From contig NSJX01000021.1 in assembly GCA_002286715.1 (NCBI GenBank), positions 255,905 to 319,904 on the forward strand: a stretch of DNA of 64,000 bases, in the 5' to 3' direction. The position numbers were made by a program, and so were the translations under genes. The notes beneath the pieces are model-generated. The model saw nothing but the letters and a program-made list of their open reading frames with translations. It was not told the origin of the DNA and made no database searches. The DNA is from Dentipellis sp. KUC8613. Its lineage: Eukaryota; Basidiomycota; Agaricomycetes; Russulales; Hericiaceae. Shown piece by piece: positions 1 through 12,606 of the stretch; position 1 is the first letter of the stretch, and every line of letters begins with the position of its first letter.

Positions 1-79
1 GTTCAATCAGGCCGCTCGTAGGCTCAAAGGCATACCGGTCAAATACCCCTCTGCCTCCTGGAGGATCTCCCGGACGTGT

Positions 80-575
80 GCGTACCCCTTGAGGTGTATT
101 ACGTCGCATGTCGGCTGCCCACCCATCCGTTTAGCGTCGCGAAGACGGAGTCCGAGTCTGAGGAAGCCGTGGAGCCGGCATTCGATGGAATTTCTAGACA
201 GTGTGTATCATCACCTTGGCCCTCCGTGCGGTGTTTCATAGCGATGCAGAGGGGTCATCTCAATCGCAAACGCTTTTTACAGGCAAGGGCTGGCAAGGGC
301 CGCGCAGAAAACAACGACAGGCGGATCACTTTCAGCGGGCTCTACATCAAATTTGACTGGATCTAGATCCTAAGTATACGGGTCAGCAGGTTCGACCTGG
401 GTGTGCCAATAATAGTGCCAATCCACTGTGCGGTCACCCTTAAAATGACAAGGCGACGGATTTGACCGGTGGCGCGCACCGCGGTCATGGACGTCGGCGC
501 AGACGGCATGTACATGCCCCCCGCAGGACCACTGACCGTCGTCAGAATCCTGGACCTCACGCGTTGTGACGGTAA
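80..575 (+). pseudogene. Decayed fragment of a pepsin-like aspartic protease
   Basis: Degenerate relic of the intact protease that starts at 966, in the same orientation. Matching stretches appear in order: HPFSVAKT near 120-145 matches HPFGVAKT of the intact gene; a segment near 243-270 aligns with the exon start at 1963; RITFSGL near 322-340 matches QVTFGGL; and RTAVMDVGAD near 476-505 matches RTALMDTGSS. The second catalytic DTG has become DVG, and the pieces lie in different frames separated by stops, so no functional enzyme can be made. Similarity runs across a former exon boundary, which points to duplication of genomic DNA rather than retroposition. The N-terminal half with the first DTG is outside the window or lost. 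Confidence 0.72.
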
Positions 576-965
576 GTAGTACGGTGTTCAAAGCTTTCTT
601 GTTTGATTTCCTTCATTCTTGGCAGAAGTCCGATTGGCGATCGTGCCGGAGAATCTCAAGTCCCCGCTTTATTAGGTGAGTCACGGGTTGCCCGGAGCCC
701 CGCACAGTGTCGCTAGTGCCAACTACCACATTGGCAGTACCGCACTATGGCATCTTGCTCGGCATCTAAGTTTCGTTCCGCATGGGTCGAATTGGATAAA
801 ACGACAGCGCATTGGTCCTGTTTCTGGGAGGCTGGTCTTCTCGTTCTCTTTCTGCACTCCCCCTTCATTTTCGTATTCTTTTTTGGCTGGTTCATTACTT
901 TTGCGCCTCTCTTTTTGACAGTCTGACATCACGACATCATACCCTCTTTTTGCCAAGTCCTCATC
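576..965. other. Intergenic, upstream of aspartic protease
   Basis: No gene seen. The last 130 bases before the ATG at 966 are pyrimidine-rich, as is usual for a fungal 5' leader; no convincing TATA box was found. Confidence 0.5.
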
Positions 966-2589
966 ATGCAACTCACCGCATCTTTCACTCTACTTCTCGC
1001 GAGCGTCCTCTCTGCAACTCTCCCGGCACATGTCTCCGCCGCGCCGGTCGACAACAATGCAGGCGTGATCTCTTTCCCCCTCGTTCCGAATCAGTTGGAA
1101 GCCAATGTTCCTCGGAAATTGGTGCGTATCTTTGCTGTGGGATGAAGATACTACCATGGCTAACTTACGAACGTGCACCGTCAGGCCTTGCGAAGGAGCG
1201 TCGAGCGGTCACAGCGCCGCTACGCTCGAATGATGGCAAACAGCACGGACATTACAAGCTCTTCTCTCGGCGATGATTATGCTGTCCGACGCGCCTCCAC
1301 CCCTCCTGCAGTGGCTCCTCCTGCGGCAGATCCTCCAGCTGCCACAGCCGACGACCCTGGCCTTCCTCTCGGCCAAAACCTCGTCGAGCAGGCGTCGGTC
1401 ATCACGCCCGCCGTGACTCCGAGGACGGCAAACACGGTCGGGGTCTCCATCGTCGGTGAGGACGACGAGTACATTGCCCTCGTCCAAATCGGCACGCCGC
1501 CGCGCGAGTTCAAGATGATCGTGGATACGGGATCTGCGGATTTCTGGGTTGGCTCGGAGACGTGCACCGTGCCTCAGCCTGCCGGCAGGGCTCCTCTTGG
1601 ATGTGTGCGTACTTCTCTGTTATTGAGGCCGCGCACTGCGCCGCATATCAGCCTTTTTGACTCTGACGATCGCGACAGGGAAACCATCCGTTCTTGGGAC
1701 CAAAGTCGTCCACTTCCTTCAGGGAAGTTACCGGAAGCAGATGGACGGGCTCGTACACCACTGGACAAATGGCGGGCACACTGGTGACGGACAACGTCAA
1801 AGTCGGTCCTCTGGTTTTGCTCAATCATCCGTTCGGTGTTGCAAAGACGCTGACTCAAGAAATTACGGAGTTAACATGCGACGGCATTATGGGGCTCGGA
1901 CAGAGCGTATGTACTGTTCTCGTCGCACTCCACGCTCCGTGAGCACTAACACATGTCACTAGAGCCTAGCGAGGCAGAGGGGTCAGCTCAGCATCGTAGA
2001 CTCCCTGGTCAAGCAGAGAGTCATCGCCAAGCCCATCGTCTCTATAAAGATGTCGCGTCTCCTCGACAGAAAGAACGATGGACAGGTCACTTTCGGCGGG
2101 CTCGACCCGACGAAGTTCAACCCGAAGACGCTTGTAACTGTCCCGAATGTGAGCCGCCTCGGACTCTGGGAGGCGCCCATCGACTCGGTCACCGCCAACG
2201 GCAGGACCATAACTTTCGCCGGCGGCGCGCGCACCGCGCTCATGGACACCGGCTCGAGCATCAACGCGATACCCCGCGCAGATGCGACAGCTATCGTCAC
2301 CGCACTTGGCGGGCAGACGGATCCCACGGACGGCGAGTTCGTGCTGCCCTGCAACACGAGGGCGCAGTTGGCGTTCACAATTGGCAAGCAGGCATTCACG
2401 ATTGATACGCGCGATCTTATCGTGGAGAACCCCGGTGCCGTCGCCTGCGCGATGACCCTCTTACCGCAGACGCTTTCGGATTCACACGGCAGTCCCAACG
2501 GGTGGGTGCTTGGCGCTCCGTTCTTGAAGAATGTGTATTTGTCGCTTGATTCGCAGGCGAACACTATCGGGCTTGCGAAGTTAATCTGA
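966..2589 (+). CDS. Secreted pepsin-like aspartic protease (family A1)
   Basis: Secreted endopeptidase of the pepsin/polyporopepsin type, expected to cut proteins outside the cell at acid pH. Exons 966-1121, 1185-1604, 1679-1906 and 1963-2589 join in frame to 476 residues. A hydrophobic signal peptide (about residues 1-26) is followed by a propeptide rich in Pro and Ala. The two catalytic motifs are present: VDTGSADFWVG (Asp about 166) and MDTGSSINAIP (Asp about 363). The flap region has the TGSYTTGQMAGTLV pattern of fungal A1 enzymes. The C-terminus ends in NTIGLAKLI, close to the family end, so the protein is full length. A decayed copy lies directly upstream, so this locus was once a tandem pair. 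Family assignment is firm; substrate is not known. Confidence 0.92.
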
Positions 2590-2899
2590 TGTCGATGAGC
2601 GATTTGGGGACACTGCTTGGGGGTTCGATGGCGTCGAATCCATGATTTTAGATATTGGATGAGAGAAAATGTGTTGGTGCTCGAGATATTAAATAATTGA
2701 CAAAGTGAAGACTAACTGGCATTCGTGCGTACGATGAGCCTGGACTTGAAGCGATACGCACTACGGTATGGAACCTGGCTAAGGAGCCAGTCCTGCCTGG
2801 GACTACGAGGATGTGCATAGTACTTCTCATCGATTCACTTAGGGCTTCATACCACCAAAATTACGTCTTCTAAGCTCGTCGCAAGAATGTTCGGGTATA
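2590..2899. other. Intergenic between convergent genes
   Basis: Holds the 3' ends of the protease (plus) and the F-box-like gene (minus). No further gene seen. Confidence 0.5.
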
Positions 2900-4265
2900 T
2901 CAGATGACGAACATTCTAGCAGTATTCTTTGCCGTCCGTGTGAGTGTCGGTTGCTGGAAGGCAAAAAGGTCGATATATACCTCAAATAGTCCCATCAGCA
3001 CAGCGCGGGACGGCTTCTGATTCAAAGTTGATGTCAACCCCGTTGCCTGGAACAGCGTGATGAACTCGGCATCATAACTACACATGGGCAACAATCAGGT
3101 CAGTTAAGAGGCATCCCTATGAGTGAATGACGCACAAATGCCCCAGTCGCGCGCCCTTGGTCCTCTGCAGCAAATTCAAGAATCGCGACGCATACTCAAA
3201 CATGTCCGTCTTATCCTCGATGACATAGGTGTACTTCAGTAGGGCCGATCGGAAGAGGTGTATACGGGCGTGCCAGCACAGCTCCGGACCGATACGCACG
3301 GGAGGCCCGCCCTGGCTGTCAAATCGCCATCGGCTCAGCACAGCAGGGTCATGTACGCGGTACGTGTCCTGCGCCGCAGATGGGCGCGGTGTCGAGACGC
3401 CGTCCATATTCAGCGGCAGCGCCCAGCTGCGAGCGTCGTTCACTGTACGAGAGCCGGCGCGGAGTGACACGCGCACAATTCCGCTCAGCGCCGCTCGACG
3501 AGGAATGCCACGCAGCATTGTCCACCCGTGCCCCTTAGGACCGTATTTTTGGACCGCCAGCCGGACGCGCTGGGGTTCGGTGGTGCAGACGATGGCACAG
3601 CGCTCCTCTAGAGTAGCCTGGGCAAAAAGGCAATACGCCTGCTCGAAGCTGATGAAGTTCATCAGACAAGCTGTGGCGGCGCTTAAGATGAGCGGAATTT
3701 CTAATGAAAAGGTGGAGACAAACGTACTGGAGTGTGCGCCGATGATACAGGATATCGGACAGAGACACGAGATGACCTCGACACAACGGTTCTCTCCTCC
3801 CACCTGCTTCTCGAATTTCAAGATGTTGTAGATGGGACCCGGGTACGGTGTTCGCCCGATCCGCTCACATGGGGCTTCCGCCGGAAAGTCCTTCTCCTGG
3901 TTTGCTGCAGCACGGAAGGTATAACCGATGGCTAGCAGAAATGTGCCTACTTCCGCGACACAGGGTTTGGGGACGTATAGGTCGAGATCAGAGTCGGGAT
4001 AGACAGTGCGCTCGAAGAATTGGAGAGCATTAGAGCCTGCAATGAGCGTCGCGGTGCGCGCCTGGAGTGAACGGAACGCTACGGGGTCTGGAAAGAAGTA
4101 CGAGAGGTGGCGATTGATATCATATGCAACGCGCAAGTAGGACTTGACGAGGGCGTAAACGGTGCGACATGTCCACGAAACCCGGACCATTGTGCCTGGC
4201 GAACAGAATGCAAAGACTGTGTCGAGTATGATATGGTTTGAGATGACGTTCCAGGCGGAGGACAT
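2900..4265 (-). CDS. F-box-like protein with nucleotidyltransferase-type motif
   Basis: Belongs to a family I associate with Agaricomycetes; function unknown. The ATG is at 4265. Exons are 4265-3136 and 3077-2900 (435 residues). A further in-frame 57 nt intron is likely at 3727-3671, because removing it gives HSTCLMNFIS, a better fit to the family, and leaves 416 residues. Residues 1-50 resemble a short F-box helix bundle (VFAFCSPGTMVRVSWTCR). It is followed by a GSNALQFFER stretch and SDLDLYV, which looks like the GS...DxD metal-binding motif of minimal nucleotidyltransferase folds. Whether the second acidic pair needed for catalysis is complete cannot be judged by eye. If the F-box is real it would bind Skp1 in an SCF ubiquitin ligase. 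The combination of the two is an inference. Confidence 0.7.
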
Positions 4266-4565
4266 GGTGTAGGCGGCCCTGCCGATGGTGAGGAAGGGAG
4301 AGACGTACTAGTAACATACAGATTCGCTTCCAGACGTCCTAAAATTCCTGTGGCTAGACATGGGTGTGAATGATTGACTGCCCGAGGATATGCTAGAATG
4401 ATGAGAGTCTTTACACGGCAAAGGCTTGACCTGGGCTGGCCGATAATATTTTCACCTGAATAACTCCGGTGATAAACCTTGTCATACAAGTAGCACGGAT
4501 CTGCTCTACGGTACATAATAAAAACACAATTGCATAGCCTCTATCCGACAAAACAAACTGGCACG
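4266..4565. other. Intergenic
   Basis: Upstream of the F-box-like gene and downstream of the GH3 pseudogene. No gene seen. Confidence 0.5.
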
Positions 4566-7524
4566 CTACAGTAACAGGCCATCCCATCTTATCGAGTCTT
4601 CCAACTCAACCCTTTCTTTGAGGAATATCTCTCGGGATGATGAGCCAACCCACACCTTTTCCGCAATCCACGCACACTTCCTCTCGTCATAATAACTCAA
4701 TGCATCGCGGTCCAGGTCAGTCTGCACCTCCTTGCTCTCTCCGGCCTTCAAAGTGACTTTGAGATATCCTTTCAGCTCTTTCTGCGGGCGCAGCAGAGTG
4801 GATTCCGGGTCCACAACGTACACTTGGGCAATCTCACTACCATCTAATCCTCCAGAATTCGTGACTGTGAACCGGACAGCAAAACAACCTTCTGCAGATA
4901 TGTTGGTCAGAGACAGGTTGGAGAATAAGAAGTCGGTGTATGATAGTCCATAACCGAAAGGAAACAACGGCTCTACGCGTTTCGCGTCGTAGTAACGATA
5001 TCCAGCATAGATTCCCTTGAGTCCGAGTGAGCACGTCAGCAACTCCCACTACAAATCATGGATACTAATTACTGACCTCTGTGTAGTACACTTTATTATC
5101 AATCTCGCTTCTGTCTCCGAAGGAGAGGTAAGAAGGGCTGTCCTCTAATTGTTTCCTAGTCCGGAAGTTTAGGAATTCCATGACGCCGATAGAGGAAAAA
5201 GAACATACAGAAATGTTAAAGCTAATCTTCCGGACGGATTGGTGTTGCCGAAAAGAACGTCTGCAAGACCATTGCCTAGCTCATTGCCACCATAAAATGC
5301 CTGTATTTATCAGAACCATCCATTGTGAAGCGTGCAATCATAGCAGAGATAGGAGGCTACCTGGAGCAGCGTATGAGCTTGATCAACCCAGGGCATCTCA
5401 ACCTGCGTGCCGGATTGATTCACAATAATAGTCTTAGAATTGACCTTCAAGATTTCAGAGACTAATCAATCTGTCCATCCTGGTAATCTGGAGAAGGATT
5501 GTGAGCAAGTCAAGACTAGAGAATTAGAATGCTTACTTCATATTAGGCCTATCAAATCCTTCGCCTTCCCATTCATTATTCAAACCCACCACGACAATAG
5601 CGACTGACCCGATTCGACTCAGCCTCCAGTTCGCTAAACGCACGAAACGCCTACCTTCCGATTCCTTCGCCAGTGCGATGGCTTCCGCCAACGCATCCTC
5701 GTCGCTAATGACCGGCGTGGCCCCCAGTCTAACGCCGCCCCTTGTTTCATACCCGGTCCCGCGCTCAATGAATGTTTGGTTCGACAGTCTTGCTTCCAGT
5801 GCCACCAATTGCCCGCCTTGCAGTCCTGTAACAGATCCTCGTGCAGACACCGTCCCGGATCCAAATATCGGGGAACCGTCTGGTACGTCCCCGGTCAAGT
5901 CGATGACGACTTTCCCGTTGACGAAGAGAGCTCCTCTTCCACCAACGATCAACTCGAAATCGTAGTCACCGGTTCTGTCAGGCGTGAGTAAGGTGCTATA
6001 CTGCATATTCCAAGGGTTAGCCGAAGGCCAAGGTATCAGGCTGAATGTACATACCCGGTACCAGCAGGTGAAGTTAACTTTCGAGTTGTCCTATGGCCCA
6101 CCGCAATTAGTAAGTGTGAAAGCGGACCAAGGAAATGGGGCTTACCATGCTATCTATCAAAGGACAATGACTGACTCGGGTTGCCGTGCTCCATACGGGT
6201 ATTCCCCCGTCAACCAGGGAGGTAAGCCAGTTCTCTGCAGGCTCATGGTTCCAGAACTCCAGCAAAGCACCATCTCGTTTCGTGTCTCCGTCCTTGAATT
6301 GGATGGCTCCATCAAGAACAGGCAGGTACCTGAAAGTCATCGCCCCGGTCGCATACTCCACCGCGAATCCCGCGTCTTTGCCTACTGCCTCAATACCTTG
6401 GAGAGGAGAAACTGTGTAGCTCGCGAGCACCTCCGCCGAACCACCGCCAGACGTGAATGCTCGCCTGGCATTTGGCCCTATGACTGCGATGGATTTCACC
6501 TTGGTATTGAGTGGTAGAAGCTTGTTGTCGTTCTTGAGAAGAACGACTGCCGCAGAGGCGTAAGCTGAATTACGAAGTTGAGTCGTCTTTTGGCATCGAG
6601 ATCATCGAGAAGACCTACGCTGCCATCATGACCCAAGGATTCGCTTTCTTGACTACAATCTGAAAAGGCTTGAGGTATATCTCGCGCAGCGCTCTCTCAT
6701 TGACTTCGCCTGTATACCGTCCTCATCTCAGTCTTCATGCTCAAATATCAAGTAACTTACTGCTGCTAGAGAACCTATAGTGTCCGGGTCATCAACGGTG
6801 TTCTCGCAAATTCTTTGATAGTTCAAGCCGCACCTCTGGTATTCCTGCTCGTTAGCCACATAGTGCTTCAGCGTAGTCGCCACGCCTTTGGCCTGAACGC
6901 CCTGGATATAAGCCGCAGCGATCGTTCCGTTCAAGTGCGGATCTTCAGAGAATGACTCGAACCCTCTTCCACCGAGCGGAGACCGCTGAGTGTTGACAGT
7001 AGGTCCCAGTAGAATATGGACGCCTTCAGTCCCGGTCGGTCAGTCGGTCACATATGCACAGGAGACAATGTGCATACTCTTTGCACGACACTCGTCTGCT
7101 AGAGCGTCACCGACTTCATGGGCTAGTTCGATGTCGAAGGAAGAGCCGATACCAGTTGCAGACTGGAAACAGCTGGACGGGACACCATTGAACACTGAAT
7201 GCGCGGTGAGTAACCATTAAATCACCAGCGGAATTCATGGGAGCATTACGTTGTGTGCCTCAAACACCATTCGGGCCTGTATCATGAGGCATGATAAATG
7301 GGTGAAGAGCAGTTGCGATGGCGAAAACAAAACACCATGGCTCATCCTCATCGATTTGATGCCTGCACTCTCAATGGCTTGCGTATGCCAGAATCCCTGA
7401 GGATGCCGTATCAGCGCTTAGTCCAGCTTCACGGAAAGGCACCTACTAGGCCAGCGAGGAGCTGTACTTTCTGTGGCACGGATAGCTTCTTCAGTGTTTC
7501 TTCGACGTCAAATTGAGGCGGCAT
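4566..7524 (-). pseudogene. GH3 beta-glucosidase pseudogene (nucleophile deleted)
   Basis: Tandem paralogue of the intact GH3 gene at 8520-11931, readable exon by exon from an ATG at 7524 (MPPQFDVEETLKKLSV) to a stop at 4566. Lesions: (1) an in-frame TGA at 7262-7260 replaces the Arg of PNGVRGT, a C-to-T change from CGA; (2) the sugar-binding SDG motif reads SHG; (3) near 6560-6640 the sequence jumps from WVMMAA to SAAVVLLKND, losing about 130 codons including the SDW nucleophile motif; (4) a second TGA lies at 5468-5466 in what should be LPGLSDEL; (5) a few residues are lost near the C-terminus (AEKVWVGSSS against [14 protein letters not shown]). Catalytic-domain fragments with [12 protein letters not shown], the PA14 domain (about 6006-5600) and the C-terminal fibronectin-like domain are still recognisable, so decay is fairly recent. 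Confidence 0.9.
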
Positions 7525-8519
7525 GTTTATTACGATTCCTGATAAGGCATCGTTTATTATAGACTCACCTACAGCGCGAAAAAGCGCGCGCGTCGTCAGC
7601 AATCAGAGCTCCCGGTCTCGTCGATAAGCGTCAGCTTGCGGTGTTGTGGGTTCAATCCCTCATCCATGTACATTTTTTTAATTCACATTAGATTGACCTG
7701 AACACGGTCTTTTGAATGCAGATACATGTTTGGACCAAATTTCTGAGGCTTTTCTAAGATACATCAAGAATACTTATTATTTCTCTAGAGTTGTATCTAC
7801 CGGGAAGTGAAATGAGGGCCGGCGTCAGGCGGAGTGCGTCGACGGGGACCTTCGGCCCGGGAGTACTTCAAGGACCGTATACGTAGCGACTCCAAGGAAT
7901 CGTCTTGCCGTGCGACGCATCGGCCGCTCCCTCCAAGTCGAGCTGGAAGGGTATCACGCTCTTGGATCGGGTTGATCGAGAAGCTGAAGATAACTGACTT
8001 GCATGACGTGAGTTCTTATATACTGTTCATACGTGGACCTAGATGACGTCTGGCACGCACATGTGAATAATGAAGGGGCTCTCGACATCGTCACTGTGTT
8101 TCCTGCATCATTCCTTCGTCTTATAGAAGGGCTGAGGTATACTGCGACTCGGTATCATAGAGACTCGTCGTTCAAGAGTACACGTCAATCTCAAAGCGTT
8201 GGAAGAATTTCTTGATTGTCAGCCTGTAATGTGTGCATTACGGAGATCAGACCATGCCGAAGAGAACTCGGTAACATTTCTTACCTCTGTATGAACCTGG
8301 CACCTGTCAGTCTCTATCACACCCTGGAAGCCGTGACAGTGAAACTTGAACACGAAATACTATACCCTTCACGCACGTGCACGGCGCAAACACCATTTCT
8401 CAGAGCGCATGGGGCACCCATAGATCGCCCACGGATTCGCAGAAGAAACCCGAACTGCGCTGCAATACGCCTATCATACACCGACAAAATACATCAGTGC
8501 TTTGAGCCATTCATTCATC
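7525..8519. other. Intergenic between the two GH3 copies
   Basis: No gene recognised. Contains a sequence matching the tRNA B box (7649-7660) followed by a run of seven T (about 7672-7678), but no convincing tRNA 5' half. Small open frames at 7834-8215 resemble nothing known. Confidence 0.45.
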
Positions 8520-11500
8520 TTACAATCCAGTCCACGAGAACGTCTCCGCGAGCTCCACTTCCTGCACAAGCGGCAGCTCTCGCGACGACGGGCCAACCGA
8601 CACCACGAACGTGCCCTTCTCCGCGACCCACGCGCGCTTCTTCTCGTCGTAGTACGCCAGCGCGTCGCGGTCCAGCTCGACGTCAACTTTCTTGCTCTCG
8701 CCGGCCTTCAGAGATACCTTCGCGAAGCCCTTGAGCTCGCGCACGGGCCGCGGCAGCGCGGAGCTCGGGTCGGCGACGTAGACTTGGGCCGTCTCGCGGC
8801 CGTCGGTGTTGCCGGTGTTTGTGACGGTGAAGGAGGCCGCGAAGTTTCCGGTTGGGGAGATCGAGGTGACAGCGATGGATGAGTACGAGAATGTGGTGTA
8901 GGACAGCCCAAAGCCGAACGGGAAGAGAGGCTCGATGAGCTTCTTGTCATAGTTGCGGTAGCCGACGTAGATCCCCTGCGAGCCCGAGTGAGTATGGAGA
9001 CATGTTGAGTGGAAGTAGAGATGTGATTACCTCGTTATAGAGAACTTTGCCATATTCGTCCGTCTGGTCGGAGTACGACCCATAAGAAGGGTTATCCTCG
9101 AGTCGTTTTCTAGGCCCCAAGTCAGATTACGCACACAATCAGGAAGTAGGAATGGCTTACGGCCATGTGAGAGACAGCTTCCCGGACGGATTCACTTTCC
9201 CGAAAAGCACATCTGCGAGACCATTCCCGAGCTCGTTTCCGCCATAAAACGCCTAAGGACTCTTGTAGCAATTAAAGCATATCCACGAACGTGTATCACT
9301 GACCTGGAGGAAAGTAGAGGCTTCATTGATCCATGGTGTATAAACTGGTGTCCCAGACTGATTCACTATGATTGCCTTCGAATTCGCCTTCAGCACTTCC
9401 GAGATGAGTTCATCGGAAAGTCCAGGAAGCCTGCGAACTCGTGATCGGGATGAACAGCGTCTACACGAATTTTGAACTCACGACATGTCTGGCCTATCGA
9501 ATCCTTCACTCTCCCACTCGTGATTCAAACCAACAATGACGATGGCAACTATGCTTCATGACTCAGCAACTACCCTCTGAATCGCGGGGAAAACGTACCA
9601 TCCGTCGATTTGGCCAAAGCAACAGCCTGTTCGATCGCCTCCTGCTGGCCCACCACACGGAACGCGCCCACGCGAATACTTCCTCTCGTGAACCACGGCG
9701 TCCCGCGCGCGATGAACTCGAGGTTGTTCGAGCGCACTTCGATCGGCACGGGTGTCCCCGCCTTGAGGTCCTTGACCACGACACGAGCGTGTGCGGCGCC
9801 AGCGCTGAAAATAGGCTCGTTGCCAATGTCGACTTTGGACAGATCAGCGACCAAGTTTCCGCCGACAAAGAGTGCTCCGGGACCGGCCATGGTGACTTCG
9901 AACTCGAAGTCACCACTTTCATCGGGTGTGTAGATGGTGCTGTACTGTGGACGGCGTATTTAGCGTCGGCTAATTATAACGATGACATGCAACCATAGCT
10001 TACCCGCATCCAGCATGCAGTGTTCACCGAGTCGTCCTAACATAGCACCATCAGCATCAATCCATAGAACGCGACACGTCGAACTTACAACGCCATCCAT
10101 CAAGTTGCAGAAGCTGCCTCGAGTAGGCGTGGTCCACACGGGCTTCTCCCCGAGCACCAAGCTCGCAAGCCAAGCCTTCGCTGGCTCTTCATTCCAGAAT
10201 TCCAAAAATGCGCCTTCGCCTTTTCCCTCAGGCCCTTCGTAATGAATATATCCGTCCAGAACCGGAAGGTACTTGTGCGTCATCGCACCCACGGTGTACT
10301 GGACCTCTGCACCAATCTCCTTCGCAGCAGCCTTGATGCCTTCTAAGGGCGACACGCGGTACGTCTCGAGGAGACGCGCGGAGCCGCCGCCAGAGGTGAA
10401 GGCCTGCTTGGCGTTTGGGCCGATGACGGCGATGGACTTGATCCCAGACTTGAGCGGAAGGAGCGACGTGTCGTTCTTGAGCAGGACAGTTGCGTCGGAC
10501 GCAGCGCGACGGAGAAGCGCGCGGAGCTCGGGGGTGTCGACGCCCTCTTCCGGGCCGTTGAAGGGGATGCCGGATGCGTGGGCGCGCTTAAGGAGTTCGA
10601 GGACCTTGCGCACGCGGACATCGACGTCTTCGATGAATAGCTTCTCTCCGTTGAGCGCGCGCTCGAGCGCGGCGCCACGCATCACGGTCGGTCCGCTGTG
10701 CTCCGAATTCATGACAGCACGACACGGTAAGGGAGACAGAAGTCACGTACGGCATTTCGAGGTCGACTCCGGCTTTGATACTTTCAGTCGTACTGTAGAC
10801 GCCCGTCCAATCACTCATGACAAGGCCTTTGAAACCCCATTCCTACAGGCGCTTGTAGGTCAACAGGATATACGTGTTGTGATGAGCGCCTCTCACCTGT
10901 CGAAGAATCGTCTCGAGCAGGTAAGGATCCTCTGAAGCGTGAGTACCATTGACACGGTTGTATCTGATATTGATAGTCAGAGTATTGATATTGACAGACA
11001 CTTAGACGACATACGCAGTCATGAATGCCCATGGATCAGCCTTCTTCAGCGCAATCTGGAATGGCTTGAGGTAAATCTCACGTAGCGCCCTTTCGCTAAG
11101 GACACCTGAGTGATACCACGTCAAAAAGGTCCATGAATGAGCCAGGCCGACATACTGTCGATAGAGAATCTGAAGACATCATATATAAGACTTTGTAAAT
11201 TTAGGGACGAAAGACGGTCATACCTCTGATACTCCTGGTCATTCGTAGCGTAATGCTTGATGGTAGCTGCAACGCCCTTGGATTGCAAGCCGTTGATGTA
11301 AGCCGCAGCAATGATTCCATTCAAATATGGGTCCTCTGAAAAGGACTCGAAACCACGTCCACCTAGAGGCGAACGTTGCGTGTTGACTGTAGGAGCGAGA
11401 AGGATATGTGTACCTGGAAGCCGCGTCAATCAACAAACTCAAGATGATTATGGAAAGACACTGACTCTTTGCGCGGCATTCGTCTGCGAGCGCTTCGCCT

Positions 11501-11931
11501 ACTTGGCGCGCGAGGTCGAGGTCAAAGGATGATCCCAGCCCAGTCGACGATGGGAAACAGCTCGAAGGGACACCATTGAAGACTGCATGACAAGTAGATG
11601 GTCAGATATGGTATGATCATCTATGCTAATACTAGCGTACATCGAGTGCCGCGGACCCCGTTCGGACCTGAAGGCATCACAATCAACCTGCAGTTGTGTC
11701 GTATGGAAGTAGAATGCGACTTACCATCGCTCATTCGCATGGGCGGGATGTCCGCTTCGGGGATGGCCTCAGTATGCCACCATCCCTGGTCGGTTTCGAA
11801 GTCGTTCATACATTTGCTGCCATGATAAAGAAGACGATAGCGGTACGCACCCATCCGGCCAACAGCTTGACCTTCTGAGGAACAGTCAATTTCGCCAGCG
11901 TCTTCTCCACGTCAAAACCCTCGGATGCCAT
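8520..11931 (-). CDS. GH3 beta-glucosidase with PA14 domain, probably intracellular
   Basis: Hydrolyses terminal non-reducing beta-D-glucosyl residues, for example of cellobiose. Seventeen exons from the ATG at 11931 to the TAA at 8522-8520 join in frame to 848 residues. The joins include exons of 27 nt (11667-11641) and 14 nt (11169-11156). In order: [12 protein letters not shown] start without a signal peptide; [34 protein letters not shown]; the nucleophile motif GLVMSDWTG (Asp about 227); the second alpha/beta domain starting near ATVLLKND; an inserted PA14 domain ([16 protein letters not shown] onwards); [11 protein letters not shown], which holds the probable acid/base Glu; and a C-terminal fibronectin-like domain ending in TFSWTGL. 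Domain order and length match the yeast/fungal PA14-containing GH3 group, which is often cytosolic. The adjacent downstream copy is a pseudogene. Confidence 0.93.
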
Positions 11932-12606
11932 GATTCTGCAAATAAGCACGGTAGTCTTCAAAGACGTTCGAGTCCAAAAGGAAGACGGGCGCAATGTCGC
12001 ACACGATGCTTTTATGAAGAATACCTGTGGATCCTCGGAAAAACGTCGGACATTCTCGACGTGTAGGAACAGGTAAGTACCATCTCAGGAGACCCCTGGA
12101 TTGAGTAGATTACGGATGATAGAAGACGGTATGTCGTCTAGGGTTGTCACTTGACTCCACCAGAGACGAATCGTAGGCGACCAGGGAAATTGGGGTGACG
12201 AGCCTTGACCCGGAGGAAATTGCTTGTCGGAAAAGCTGGCATGTAGGTCGCACCATCGATACACTCGTGCGAAGTTCATAAGGGAACTATTCTTTGAGGT
12301 GGAAGTAGAGACACTCCCAATTTCTAGGAGAAGGGTCTCCCAGTAGAGCAGCTCGCTTGAACAAGTTCAAAGCGTCGTCAAAGCGTGTTCGAGCGTTACG
12401 CGCCTTTGTGACATAACATGTGACCCCCGCATCCCGACATCCCGACGATCGGATCGGGCAAGGGCGCGCCTTGCCGCCACTTGAATAAGGCCATCCATCT
12501 CCCGCCCGCCCCATCCATCATATCCCGCCGCTCCCGCCCTCCTGCTAGCCGTACAGGCGTTTAGCAACCACCAGCAGAGGCCCCGGGGCGAGTACGCCAG
12601 GCAGAT
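11932..12606. other. Divergent intergenic between GH3 and RNF220-like genes
   Basis: Shared upstream region of two divergent genes. No TATA box or gene identified. Confidence 0.5.

Noticed and set aside
7570..7680. Possible tRNA gene: B-box match GGTTCAATCC followed by a run of seven T
   Set aside because: No matching A box, no pairing acceptor or D stem upstream, and one mismatch in the T stem. Probably chance or an unreadable relic.
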